Shown here one piece after another: positions 49,769 to 58,987 of a DNA stretch of 64,000 nt. This DNA is from Bacillota bacterium (GTDB taxonomy: Bacteria; Bacillota; Clostridia; Christensenellales; Borkfalkiaceae). The DNA is taken from contig QAKE01000076.1 of NCBI GenBank assembly GCA_003343995.1, forward strand, positions 1-64,000, written 5' to 3'. The notes under the pieces were generated by a model. That model did not search any database and was not told the DNA's origin. It worked only from the letters and a program-made list of their open reading frames with translations. Every line of letters begins with the position of its first letter. Within the stretch, counting starts at the first letter, position 1. Position numbers and translations under genes: made by a program.

Positions 49769-52135
49769 TTATTTAAGCGTAATTATCGTAACGCCTTTTT
49801 CGCCCTCGCCGTAACGTCCGCTGCGGTATTCTTTGATGTTTTTGTTTTTGCGCAGATTTTCCCATATTCCCGCGCGCAGTTTCCCCGTGCCGACGCCGTG
49901 AATGATCTTCACCTCTTCCAAGCCGTTCACGACCGCCTGATCCAAAAACGCCTCCACGTTGGCAACGCCCTCGAGCACCGTCTGCCCGAGCACGTTGATT
50001 TCCGCCTGCGGCGCGCTGCGCTCCACTTTTTTGTTGACCTTTACCGCGGCTTTTTCCGCTTTTTCAAAGCGCTTCAGCGTATAAATATCGCTTTCGGGCA
50101 CGATGGTCGTCATCACGCCCATGCGGATTTCCGCCTGACGTTTTTGCGGTAAAAGTTTTACGATCTCCGCCTCCGCGCCGAGCTTTTGCGAATAAATCCG
50201 TTCTCCCGTCCGCAAATCCTCGAATTTCGCCCTTTTCATGTCGAAAAGCTTTTCCTGCGGTCGATCTTCAGAAACATAGCGTTTGTCTTCCAGCCTGTTT
50301 TTCAAATTCCTCGCCGTAATAACGTCCGTACCCGAAAAACTTTCCTTTTTCGCAAGTTCCTTGATCTGCTCTAAAAGCTCTTCCGCCTCCTCCAGCCGTT
50401 CGTTCACCTGCCTGCGCGTTTCCGCTTTCACGTTCTGACTGATCCGTTCGAGTTCGTACTCCAACCGCGCGCGCTCTTCCTTGATTTCGTTCAGTTCCGC
50501 GCGTTTTTCATGCTCGATGAGCTCCAATTCGCGGGTGAGTTTGTCGGCGTTGTTGCGGCTTTCCTCCGCTTGTTTCAAAATATTTTCAAAGGAAATTTTC
50601 GTATCGGAAAGAAAAGACAGCGCGTTTTTCGCAATATTTTCGCTGAGCCCCAACCGTTTGGAAATTTCTATCGCGTTGGAAGAACCGGGGATACCGATGT
50701 TCAGTTTATATAATGGCGCAAAGGTTTTCGTATCGAAATCCATGGACGCGTTTTCGATTTTATCGTTACCGAAAGCGTATTCCTTCAATTTGGAATAGTG
50801 CGTCGTGATAATGCCGCAGCAATTCGCGTCAAGCAAGGCTTCGATTACGGCGAGTGCAAGCCCCGATCCCTCCTCGGGATCCGTACCCGCGCCGATTTCA
50901 TCGAGCAAAACGAGTGCTTTATCGGTCACTCGATTCAAAATATCGATGATATTTTTCATGTGCGAAGAAAAGGTGGAAAGGCTTTGCTCAATGCTCTGTT
51001 CGTCGCCGATATCGCAAAAAATATCGTTAAACACGGAAAGCTTGCTTTCTTCCCCGCAAGGAACGAAAATTCCGCTCATCATCATCGCCGTCAACAATCC
51101 CGTCAGCTTCAGCGTGACGGTCTTGCCGCCGGTATTGGGACCGGTGATCAATAAAAACTTATACGATCCGCCCAGCTTTACCGTTACGGGAACAACTTTA
51201 TCGGCGGCGATCAACGGGTGCCTTCCCTTTAAGATGTCGATTTCACCCGCATCGTTGACGGAAGGATATACGCATCTGTTGTTATAAGAATACGACGCTT
51301 TCGCGTAAATCACGTCGATTTCCGTCAAATTTTCCGCGTTCCACACGAGATTTTGCGCAATCGCAGCCACTTTGGCGGACAATTCCTGCAAAATGCGGCG
51401 AATTTCGTTCGCCTCCTCGATCATCGCCGTTTTCAATTCGTTATTGTATTCGATAATCTGTTCCGGCTCGATAAATACCGTCGCGCCCGATGCCGACTGA
51501 TCGTGTACAAAACCCTTTACGCTGCCGCGAAACTCCGCGCGGACGGGAATGACGTACCGATCGCCGCGAACGGTGATGATATTATCCTGCAAATACTTGT
51601 TCGCCCCGCGGATATAGGAATTGAGTTTATCCCGTATTCTCGCGTTGATCGTGCGGATCTGCTTGCGTATCGCCGCCAGCTTAAAACTCGCGGAATCCGC
51701 CATCGCGTCCTCGCTGACGATTTTTTCGTTGATTTCGTTTTCCAGCGGCTGGTCGGTAAAAAGGCGCTCCGCCAACTCGCACAAAAGCACGATCGAGTCG
51801 TCCTTCACGTTGAGTACGGAGGTCTTTACGATCCTTGCGGAACGAAGCGCCGCGGCAATGTTCAGCAGTTCGCCGAAGTTGAGCGTTCCGCCGACCTTTG
51901 CGCGCTCGATAATTTCCGAAATATCCGCCGCGAAAGGAATTTGCGAAACGTTATATACGAACAGTAATTTTACAGCCTCCGCCGTTTTATCGTTTAAAAT
52001 TTTAACCGATGAAATTTCACTCAAAGGGCGGGTTTGCAAAACGGCGCTTTTTCCTCTCTGCAAAACGGCGTATTTCGCCACCTCGGTTAAAACTTTATCG
52101 TATTCCAATGCCTGAAGAACCTTTTCGGCAATCAT
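49769..52135 (-). CDS. mutS2: Endonuclease MutS2
   Basis: MutS2 is the MutS paralogue without mismatch-binding domain; in Bacillota it splits collided ribosomes and affects recombination. The 788-residue protein has the clamp region, the ATPase (Walker A GPNTGGKT, then LVLLDEIGAGTDPEEG), a long coiled coil, a KOW-like part and the C-terminal Smr nuclease domain (with KIIHGVGTGKLR). It starts one nt after the U32 gene, with AAAGGAG upstream, and is complete. Confidence 0.96.
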   Translation of the reverse strand: MIAEKVLQALEYDKVLTEVAKYAVLQRGKSAVLQTRPLSEISSVKILNDKTAEAVKLLFVYNVSQIPFAADISEIIERAKVGGTLNFGELLNIAAALRSARIVKTSVLNVKDDSIVLLCELAERLFTDQPLENEINEKIVSEDAMADSASFKLAAIRKQIRTINARIRDKLNSYIRGANKYLQDNIITVRGDRYVIPVRAEFRGSVKGFVHDQSASGATVFIEPEQIIEYNNELKTAMIEEANEIRRILQELSAKVAAIAQNLVWNAENLTEIDVIYAKASYSYNNRCVYPSVNDAGEIDILKGRHPLIAADKVVPVTVKLGGSYKFLLITGPNTGGKTVTLKLTGLLTAMMMSGIFVPCGEESKLSVFNDIFCDIGDEQSIEQSLSTFSSHMKNIIDILNRVTDKALVLLDEIGAGTDPEEGSGLALAVIEALLDANCCGIITTHYSKLKEYAFGNDKIENASMDFDTKTFAPLYKLNIGIPGSSNAIEISKRLGLSENIAKNALSFLSDTKISFENILKQAEESRNNADKLTRELELIEHEKRAELNEIKEERARLEYELERISQNVKAETRRQVNERLEEAEELLEQIKELAKKESFSGTDVITARNLKNRLEDKRYVSEDRPQEKLFDMKRAKFEDLRTGERIYSQKLGAEAEIVKLLPQKRQAEIRMGVMTTIVPESDIYTLKRFEKAEKAAVKVNKKVERSAPQAEINVLGQTVLEGVANVEAFLDQAVVNGLEEVKIIHGVGTGKLRAGIWENLRKNKNIKEYRSGRYGEGEKGVTIITLK

Positions 52136-52136
52136 T

Positions 52137-54521
52137 TCAATTTACTCCTTTATACGGCGCGGCGGTTTTCAATTCATTTTCGTTTACAAAGGAACGATCG
52201 TAAAGGGCATGCTTTCCTTTAAACGACGTATCCTTCAAATCGTAAGGATTATAAACGATAAACCGGCACTCCGATAACTTATATTTTAGCACTTTATACG
52301 TTCTTTCGCAATCATCTGAAAGGGAAATTTCCCGCACGGAACATGTTTCGCACCGTTTTTTGAACGGACAGTAGATAAATTCCATCGCGGAAAGATTTCC
52401 GCCGCAAAAAACGTTTAATCCTGCGGGAAATGCGCTGATTTCCTTTGCGGACAATTCTTTGGAAAGCGTGATGTTTTCAGGTAAGATTTCGCGCGCAAGC
52501 AACTCGTTTACGTCGGCGGCGTTAAACACGTTCATGCCGCACCCGACAAAAAGTTCCTTATTCCACTCTTTCGCCAACGCAAGCGCGTAGTATCCTTCCC
52601 CGTATATCCCGTCAAAGTTTTTGGCGGCGCGGCGTAAAAGTTCTATATCTTTACCCGATGCAAACGCCGGCAAATACAGATAGGCTTTTATGTTTTTACT
52701 TTTACAAGAACCTAAAAAACGATTTAATTCTTTTTGATCATTATAATCCGCAGGGAAATAAATCGCCTTGTTTATATCACGCATAATAATATCAGATTTT
52801 ATTAGTATTTTACTGTTAATTTTAGTATTTATTATGTGTGATAAATTTATTGTATTATCCGTTTGTTTTTCAATGTTTTCCGACTTAAATTTCGGGCTAT
52901 TATAAAACGAAAACGCCTTTTCGTAAATACTTCGCCTTACCGCGTTTAATTCGCTTTTCGGAATAAAAACATTTTCGTGCCGACAATATATTTCTGCTTG
53001 AAACGGGTACTCCCCCGTTTTTGAAAAACACTGCGCCAAGTCCTCTATTTCGACCCCTGCATTTTTTGCAGGAGCCAAAACAAAATCGCTCTCGTATAAA
53101 AAATAATTTTCATTTTTCAAAGCGTTTTCTATTTCATCGCGTTCAACAATATTCATATTGTCATTGATAACGATAGAACGCCAAGAGGTTAAACTTTCCT
53201 CTTCATTTCCGGCTTGCAGCAGCTTATCGATTTTTTCACCGTCAAGCGAAAGCGTTTCATATTTTGAAACGCCGAAGGGCTTCGTTGCATCAAAATTGCC
53301 CTCGCCGCATAGCAAAATAAAAAATCGCATTGTAGCGTTCTGAGCCAGAATGGAAAAAATTTTAAGTTTGAATTTTTTTAAGCATTTTTCGATTTTACGA
53401 GCAATGCTCACATCGGTGGTGATATTTACCCGATCTTTAGGCAAAAGCGCTGCCGAAGACCGTATCAGAATGCCGTTTTTTTCATTTTTAACAAACACCC
53501 CCGAACCAACCTCAAAACCTGCGCGCAAAATTTTATAGGCGTCGCCCTCTTCGCCCGTCTCCGCGCTCTTTACAAAAAACTCCCCCTTATCGGTTTTGCG
53601 CAAAATTTCGCCGACATATTCGCCGATATGCCCTTGGACGTTATCGGAAATAAAATTCTCTTCTTGTCCCGCGGCAAGCCCGCGCGTATAATCGTTTCTG
53701 TTAAAGGTGCGCTTCAAATCGGACAGCAACGCCGCTTTATTTACGCCCCCGTCAAGAATCGCCCGATAATAAGAAATAGCCGCGCCGACATACTCGTTCC
53801 TACGCATTCTGCCTTCGATTTTGAAAGAAACGACGCCGAGACCGACAAACTTTTTAATCGTCTCTCCGAGCGATAAATCGGACAAGGAAAGCGCATATCC
53901 GGTTTTTTGCCGTTTCCCGTCGACGTTATAAGTATATTTTTTGCGACATGGCTGTTTGCATAAACCGCGGTTTCCGCTATTCCCGCCGATCAGCGAGCTC
54001 ATATAGCAATGCCCCGAAAAAGACGAACAGAGCGCGCCCTGCACAAAAACTTCCGTCTCGATGAGTTTCGCAATTTCCTTTATATCTTCGATTTTCGTTT
54101 CACGCGCCAGAATTACACGGGAAAATCCGTATTCCAGCGCCAATTTCGCCCCGTATATGTTACAAACGCCCGCTTGCGTACTCAAATGCAAAACGATATC
54201 TGGGAATTTTTTCTTCAGCAACTTTCCGAGCAGCATATCCTGCACGATAAAAGCGTCGACGCCGAGATTTCCCGCCTTTTCGATTTCGGCAAAAAAGTCG
54301 TCGAGTTCCGCGTTTTTTATCAGCGTATTGACGGCGGCGTACACCTTAACGCCGAATAATTTTGCATAATTCACGCAAAACGCCAATTCTTCCAAAGTAA
54401 AATTATCCGCTCCGCCGCGCGCCGAAAACTTTTTTAATCCCAGATAAACCGCGTTCGCCCCGCAATTCACCGCCGTAATGAAAGCCCGCTTATTTCCCGC
54501 AGGCGCCAATAATTCCGTCAT
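52137..54521 (-). CDS. Peptidase U32 family protein, long form
   Basis: The 794-residue protein has the U32 domain at the N-terminus (MTELLAPAGNK, then the cysteine-rich VQGALCSSFSGHCYMSS with CKQPCRK, typical of RlhA/YegQ-type proteins) and a long C-terminal part with DUF3656-like character. RlhA hydroxylates a cytidine of 23S rRNA; whether this paralogue does so is not known. A further cysteine cluster lies near the end (CPFKKRCETCSV). The segment 52680-53160 is clearly more AT-rich than its neighbours. No ribosome site precedes the ATG, and a -10 box lies six nt upstream. Confidence 0.88.
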   Translation of the reverse strand: MTELLAPAGNKRAFITAVNCGANAVYLGLKKFSARGGADNFTLEELAFCVNYAKLFGVKVYAAVNTLIKNAELDDFFAEIEKAGNLGVDAFIVQDMLLGKLLKKKFPDIVLHLSTQAGVCNIYGAKLALEYGFSRVILARETKIEDIKEIAKLIETEVFVQGALCSSFSGHCYMSSLIGGNSGNRGLCKQPCRKKYTYNVDGKRQKTGYALSLSDLSLGETIKKFVGLGVVSFKIEGRMRRNEYVGAAISYYRAILDGGVNKAALLSDLKRTFNRNDYTRGLAAGQEENFISDNVQGHIGEYVGEILRKTDKGEFFVKSAETGEEGDAYKILRAGFEVGSGVFVKNEKNGILIRSSAALLPKDRVNITTDVSIARKIEKCLKKFKLKIFSILAQNATMRFFILLCGEGNFDATKPFGVSKYETLSLDGEKIDKLLQAGNEEESLTSWRSIVINDNMNIVERDEIENALKNENYFLYESDFVLAPAKNAGVEIEDLAQCFSKTGEYPFQAEIYCRHENVFIPKSELNAVRRSIYEKAFSFYNSPKFKSENIEKQTDNTINLSHIINTKINSKILIKSDIIMRDINKAIYFPADYNDQKELNRFLGSCKSKNIKAYLYLPAFASGKDIELLRRAAKNFDGIYGEGYYALALAKEWNKELFVGCGMNVFNAADVNELLAREILPENITLSKELSAKEISAFPAGLNVFCGGNLSAMEFIYCPFKKRCETCSVREISLSDDCERTYKVLKYKLSECRFIVYNPYDLKDTSFKGKHALYDRSFVNENELKTAAPYKGVN

Positions 54522-54527
54522 GATTTT

Positions 54528-54561
54528 ATTTTACTATATATTTTCCGTTTTGAAAAGTCAT
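54528..54561 (-). promoter_or_regulatory. U32-mutS2 promoter, predicted leaderless or nearly so
   Basis: Two overlapping readings on the minus strand both have 17-nt spacers: TTTTCA (54556-54551) with TAAAAT (54533-54528), and ATGACT (54561-54556) with TATAGT (54538-54533). The ATG at 54521 is 6 or 11 nt behind the -10 box, respectively. Confidence 0.6.
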
Positions 54562-54575
54562 TTTTTATCACAAAC

Positions 54576-54604
54576 TTGCATTTTCTTCAATTCGATGCTA
54601 TAAT
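54576..54604 (+). promoter_or_regulatory. Methyltransferase promoter, leaderless
   Basis: TTGCAT (54576-54581), 17-nt spacer, TATAAT (54599-54604). The ATG at 54612 is exactly where transcription should begin, seven nt after the -10 box. Confidence 0.8.
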
Positions 54605-54611
54605 TTTTAAA

Positions 54612-55220
54612 ATGAGCAAATATAAAACAAAAAAGCATTACGATACGCTGATCGACGAGAATAACGACCCCGTATTCGATCCGCCAGAACTGAAAGATTA
54701 TATGAACGCTTGGGACGGCGAAACATTTATCAAAGCCATGAATCTTTCGCCCGATAAAAGCGTTTTGGAAATCGGCGTCGGCACCGGCAGACTTGCCGTG
54801 CGCGTTTGCGGGTTATGCAAATCGTTTACCGGCATTGATTATTCCCCCAAAACCGCCGAACGCGCGATAAAAAATCTTTCGGCATTTGCCAACGCAAAAA
54901 TTATCTGCGACGATTTTTATCGATGTCGTTTCATGCAAACCTTCGACGTTATCTACTCTTCGCTGACATTTCTGCACTTTAGGCGCAAACAAACGGCGAT
55001 AAAAACGGTATTCCGATTATTAAACTCAAACGGCATATTTTTGTTATCCATAGACAAGTCTCAGAATAAATTTATCGATTACGGCACGCGAAAAATCCGC
55101 GTTTACCCCGATCAGCCCGAAAAAATCGAAAAAATGCTGTCAAATGCGGGATTCCACGCAATCGATCGGCATGAAACGGAAAAAGCCGTTATCTTTTCGG
55201 CAAAAAGAAACCAATATTAA
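54612..55220 (+). CDS. Class I SAM-dependent methyltransferase
   Basis: This 202-residue methyltransferase has motif I VLEIGVGTGRLAV (about 48-60) and the usual acidic end of strand 2 (GIDYSPKTAERA), with further strands in order. The substrate is unknown; no partner gene is adjacent. The start at 54612 (MSKYKTKKHYDTLID) is supported by a TATAAT box seven nt upstream; the frame extends to 54576 but that would include the promoter. No Shine-Dalgarno sequence is present, so the message should be leaderless. It is convergent with pheT. Confidence 0.88.
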   Translation: MSKYKTKKHYDTLIDENNDPVFDPPELKDYMNAWDGETFIKAMNLSPDKSVLEIGVGTGRLAVRVCGLCKSFTGIDYSPKTAERAIKNLSAFANAKIICDDFYRCRFMQTFDVIYSSLTFLHFRRKQTAIKTVFRLLNSNGIFLLSIDKSQNKFIDYGTRKIRVYPDQPEKIEKMLSNAGFHAIDRHETEKAVIFSAKRNQY

Positions 55221-55252
55221 AAATCCATCGGTAAAACCGATGGATTTTTGGG
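55219..55252. terminator. Bidirectional terminator between methyltransferase and pheT
   Basis: AAAAATCCATCGGT (55219-55232) and ACCGATGGATTTTT (55236-55249) form a perfect 14-bp stem with loop AAA. Confidence 0.9.
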
Positions 55253-55261
55253 TTTTTACTA

Positions 55262-57643
55262 TTAACGCAACTCCGCGCCGTATTCGGCTTTTAAGGCGCT
55301 TAAAACGTTTTGCATCGCCGCGTCGATTTCCTCCACGGTAAGCGTACGTTCCAAGGAGGAAAACACGAGATTGAACGCCATGCTCTTTTTTCCCGCCGCA
55401 ACCTGATCGCCGCGATAAATATCGAAAAGTTTTACGCCGCCGATATGTTCTCCTGCGTTTTTCGTTATCGTTTCCATCAAATCGCCGCAAAGCACCTTTT
55501 CATCCACCGTCACAGCGATATCGCGCTCCATTGCGGGATATTTGGAAACGGCTTTATAAACGACCTTCTTGTTGAACGTTTCCGCCAGCAATTCGTAATC
55601 GAATTCGCCCACGAAAACTTTCTTATCGATGCCCGATTTTTCCGCAATCATCGGGTGCAACGCACCGAAAGAACCGATACACACACCTTCCGCGTACACA
55701 TCTGCGGAAACAGTGGGATGTAAATACGTTTTTGCGCTCCGCTTGTAAACGATTTTCCTCTCTGCCGAAAATTCCTTAAGCAACGCCTGCACGACGCCCT
55801 TTACCGTAAAGAAATCTTCCTTGCCAAAAGCCCCGAAAGCGAGCCTGCTCGGCTGCTTGGGCAGTTCGCTTTCCGCCGACGTTTCATATACGCAAGCAAG
55901 TTCAAACAAACGCCCTTCATCGTTTTTGCGGTTAAGATTTTTCGCAATGGCGCTCACCATGGACGGCAAAAGCGATTTGCGCATAACGCCGATATCTTCG
56001 CCCAGCGGATTGAGAATTTTAACCATATCCTTTTTATCGATGGAATAAAGGTCGAATTCCTTTTCGGAAACGAAAGAATACGTGATAATTTCGTTATACC
56101 CGCAGCGGCAGAAGAAATCCTTTACGTTATTGACGTCCTTTTGTTCGTCCGTCAATCCGCCGTTGGTAATGGCGGCACTCGGCAAAAGCGTGGGTTTAAT
56201 GTGTTCGTAACCGTATTCGCGGATCACTTCCTCCGCCAAATCCTGATAACTTTCCACGTCCTCGCGGTAAAGCGGCGCGGTAACGGTGAGTTTATCGCCT
56301 ACAATTTCACACTCGAAATTCAGTCTGCCGAGGATCTGCGCAATCGTTTCGGCGGGAACTTCGATGCCGAGAACGCCGTTCACCTTGCTCACGCTCGTTT
56401 CGATAATTTTTCCTTTCAGTTCCTGCTTCGGAACGTCAAACCCGTCGCAGGCGATCTTGCCGCAACCGAGTTCGGAAATCAGGTGCAGCGCCCTATTCAT
56501 GGCGATTTCCGCAGTATAGGCGTCGATGCCCTTTTCGTAACGCGCGGAAGAATCGGAACGCTGACCCAACGCGCGGCTGGTTTTACGAATGTTGTCCCGT
56601 GCAAATTTTGCCGCCTCGAATACGATTTCCTTCGTGTCGTCTTCGATTTCGCTGTTCAATCCGCCCATCACGCCGGCAAGCGCCACCGGCTTTTCCGCAT
56701 CGCATATCACAAGGTTGTTGTGCGAAAGCGTAAATTCCTTTTTGTCGAGAGTGGTGATTTTCTCCCCGTCCCTCGCTCTGCGAACGACGATTTTCTTCCC
56801 CCCGATATGGTTATAATCGAAAGCGTGCATCGGCTGACCGATTTCCGTCAGCACAAAGTTTGTGATATCGACGATATTGTTGATGGAACGAATCCCTACG
56901 CTCGCAAGGCGTTTCGTCATCCACTTGGGCGATTTTCCGATAACGACGTCTCCGACGTAGTGCCCGATATAGCGCGGGCATAAATCCGTCGCCTCGTTTG
57001 CAACCGACAGCTTCTCGCTCGTTTTCAGCGCGCCGTCCGCAGAATACGTCAAATCCGGCATTTTCAAAGGTTTGCCGAGCACTGCGGCAACTTCCCTCGC
57101 CAGCCCTAAAATGCACTGGCAATCGGGGCGGTTTGCCGTTACGTTGATGTCGAAAACGACGTCCTCTATTCCGAGAACCTTTTTCACTTCCTCGCCGAGC
57201 GGATAATCTTCCCGCAGAATGAGGATGCCGTTCACGCTTGCGCCGTCGTAAAAATCGTCGGTAATACCGAGCTCTTCCCCGCTGCAAAACATGCCGTTGG
57301 AAGGCACGCCGCGCAATTCGCCGTTATAAATTTTTTCACCGTTCGCAAGGGTGGCGTTATCGAGCGCGACGGGAACGAGATCGCCCTCAGCGATATTCTT
57401 CGCGCTCGTCACGATTTGCAGTTTGCCCCATTTGCCCGCGTCGATCGCGCAAACGCTCAGCTTGTCAGCATTGGGGTGTTTTTCGATTTTTAAAATCCTG
57501 CATACGACGATTTTTTCGATATTTTTCCCGACGTATTCGCATTCCTCCACCTCGAATCCGCAGGAAAAAAGTTTTGCCATCAACTCTTCGGGCGCGATTT
57601 CTACGTCTACGTAATCTTTTAACCAAGAAAGCGGTAATTTCAT
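55262..57643 (-). CDS. pheT: Phenylalanyl-tRNA synthetase beta subunit
   Basis: PheT is the large subunit of the (alpha-beta)2 enzyme that charges tRNA-Phe. At 793 residues it has the normal long form: a tRNA-binding EMAP-like domain (about 40-150), B3/B4 editing domain, B5 (about 405-475), the inactive synthetase-like core and the C-terminal anticodon-binding FDX-ACB domain (about 700-793, with YPAMERDIAVTVDE). It starts two nt after pheS. Expression is under the Phe T-box upstream of pheS. Confidence 0.97.
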   Translation of the reverse strand: MKLPLSWLKDYVDVEIAPEELMAKLFSCGFEVEECEYVGKNIEKIVVCRILKIEKHPNADKLSVCAIDAGKWGKLQIVTSAKNIAEGDLVPVALDNATLANGEKIYNGELRGVPSNGMFCSGEELGITDDFYDGASVNGILILREDYPLGEEVKKVLGIEDVVFDINVTANRPDCQCILGLAREVAAVLGKPLKMPDLTYSADGALKTSEKLSVANEATDLCPRYIGHYVGDVVIGKSPKWMTKRLASVGIRSINNIVDITNFVLTEIGQPMHAFDYNHIGGKKIVVRRARDGEKITTLDKKEFTLSHNNLVICDAEKPVALAGVMGGLNSEIEDDTKEIVFEAAKFARDNIRKTSRALGQRSDSSARYEKGIDAYTAEIAMNRALHLISELGCGKIACDGFDVPKQELKGKIIETSVSKVNGVLGIEVPAETIAQILGRLNFECEIVGDKLTVTAPLYREDVESYQDLAEEVIREYGYEHIKPTLLPSAAITNGGLTDEQKDVNNVKDFFCRCGYNEIITYSFVSEKEFDLYSIDKKDMVKILNPLGEDIGVMRKSLLPSMVSAIAKNLNRKNDEGRLFELACVYETSAESELPKQPSRLAFGAFGKEDFFTVKGVVQALLKEFSAERKIVYKRSAKTYLHPTVSADVYAEGVCIGSFGALHPMIAEKSGIDKKVFVGEFDYELLAETFNKKVVYKAVSKYPAMERDIAVTVDEKVLCGDLMETITKNAGEHIGGVKLFDIYRGDQVAAGKKSMAFNLVFSSLERTLTVEEIDAAMQNVLSALKAEYGAELR

Positions 57644-57645
57644 CG

Positions 57646-58671
57646 TTATTTCCTCCCGAACTGATTTAAGAATTTCACGTTGTTTTCAAACAGCGTGCGG
57701 ATATCGGGGATACCGTATTTTATCATCGTGGTGCGTTCTATCCCCAAACCGAACGCCAGCCCCGAATATTCGTCGGAATCGATGCCGCAGTTTTCCAGCA
57801 CTTTTTTGTTGACGACGCCCGCGCCGAGGATCTCTATCCAGCCCGTTCCCTTGCAAAGACGGCAGCCTTTTCCGTGACATTCACAGCAGGAAACGTCTAC
57901 TTCCACGCTCGGTTCGGTGAACGGGAAATACGACGGGCGCAGACGCGTTTTCGTGTCCTTATCGAAGATAATCTGCACAAATTCGTCCAAAATGCCCTTC
58001 AAATCGCAAAGCGTGATCCCCTTATCGACGACAAGCCCTTCGATTTGATGGAACATCGGCGAATGGGAGGCGTCGTCGTCCGCGCGGTAAACCCTGCCGG
58101 GACTGAGCACCTTGATGGGCGGTTTTTTGTTTTCCATCGTACGGATCTGCCCCGGCGAAGTGTGCGAACGCAAAACCACGTTGTCGGAAACGTAAAACGT
58201 ATCCTGCATATCGCGGGCGGGATGATCCTTCGGGATATTGAGCGCCTGAAAACAGTAATAGTCGAGCTCGATTTCCGGTCCCTCGAACACTTCAAATCCC
58301 ATTCCCGCAAAGGCTTCTATAATCTGATTGCGGACGATATTGAGCGGATGAAGGTTGCCGAAGGAAACGGGAGTCCCGTCTAAAGTGATATCCACGGCGT
58401 CCTTTTCAAAGCTCTTGTTCATCTCCTCTTTTTTGAGGAATAGTTCTTTTTCTTCCAGCATGGCGGAAACTTTTTCCTTTGCTTCGTTCACCGTTTTACC
58501 GAACTCGGAACGCTTTTCCGCGGGGATATCCTTCATCCCCTTGAGCAGAGCGGTAATCGATCCCGTTTTACCGAGATATTTCACCTTAACGTCCGCAAGT
58601 TCACGGCTCGAAGTCAACGCGGAAATTTCCGCTTTCGCTTCACCGAGCAGCGCGTTGATTTTTTCCTGCAT
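57646..58671 (-). CDS. pheS: Phenylalanyl-tRNA synthetase alpha subunit
   Basis: PheS is the catalytic subunit of phenylalanyl-tRNA synthetase. The 341-residue chain has the N-terminal coiled coil (about 1-85) and the class II core with motif 2 region (GQIRTME, VYRADDDASHSPMFHQIEG) and motif 3 (GLAFGLGIERTTMIKYGI). Length and order are normal. It is preceded by a T-box leader that senses uncharged tRNA-Phe, with the transcription start near 58939. Confidence 0.97.
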   Translation of the reverse strand: MQEKINALLGEAKAEISALTSSRELADVKVKYLGKTGSITALLKGMKDIPAEKRSEFGKTVNEAKEKVSAMLEEKELFLKKEEMNKSFEKDAVDITLDGTPVSFGNLHPLNIVRNQIIEAFAGMGFEVFEGPEIELDYYCFQALNIPKDHPARDMQDTFYVSDNVVLRSHTSPGQIRTMENKKPPIKVLSPGRVYRADDDASHSPMFHQIEGLVVDKGITLCDLKGILDEFVQIIFDKDTKTRLRPSYFPFTEPSVEVDVSCCECHGKGCRLCKGTGWIEILGAGVVNKKVLENCGIDSDEYSGLAFGLGIERTTMIKYGIPDIRTLFENNVKFLNQFGRK

Positions 58672-58689
58672 ATTGTTTCTCCTTAAATA

Positions 58690-58940
58690 TTAAAAAAGCC
58701 CTATGCAAAGCATAGGGCAAAAATTTTGCGGTACCACCTAAATTCACCCGAAACGCGTTTCGGGTCTCATTGCAATCTTAACGGATTTATTCCGTCGCAG
58801 TCTACTCGCTTACGCTTTCGGTGCGCCGCTCAAAAGTGAATAACTTTTCTTTTACGTTAAAAGCCTTTCAGCAAAGCGGCTTTCTCTCTGCAACGGTACT
58901 TAAAAAGTCTGTCTTCGTCAATGCGTTTTTATTGTATTTA
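58690..58940 (-). promoter_or_regulatory. T-box riboswitch for tRNA-Phe, with terminator
   Basis: On the minus strand the leader shows a stem I with the specifier triplet TTC (58840-58838) followed by A, which codes for Phe. The conserved T-box core TGGTACCGC is near 58734-58726. A strong terminator, GCCCTATGC/GCATAGGGC with loop TTT and T run, lies at 58718-58692. Binding of uncharged tRNA-Phe to the T-box bulge should form the antiterminator and turn on pheST. This also explains the 316-bp stretch without a gene between pheS and the GH32-like gene. Confidence 0.93.
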
Positions 58941-58945
58941 TATAG

Positions 58946-58974
58946 AGTATATATTATTTTTCCGTTATTGTCAA
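58946..58974 (-). promoter_or_regulatory. pheST promoter
   Basis: On the minus strand TTGACA (58974-58969), 17-nt spacer, TATACT (58951-58946). Transcription should start near 58939, just ahead of stem I of the T-box. Confidence 0.85.
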
Positions 58975-58987
58975 ACAAATTTAGCCG

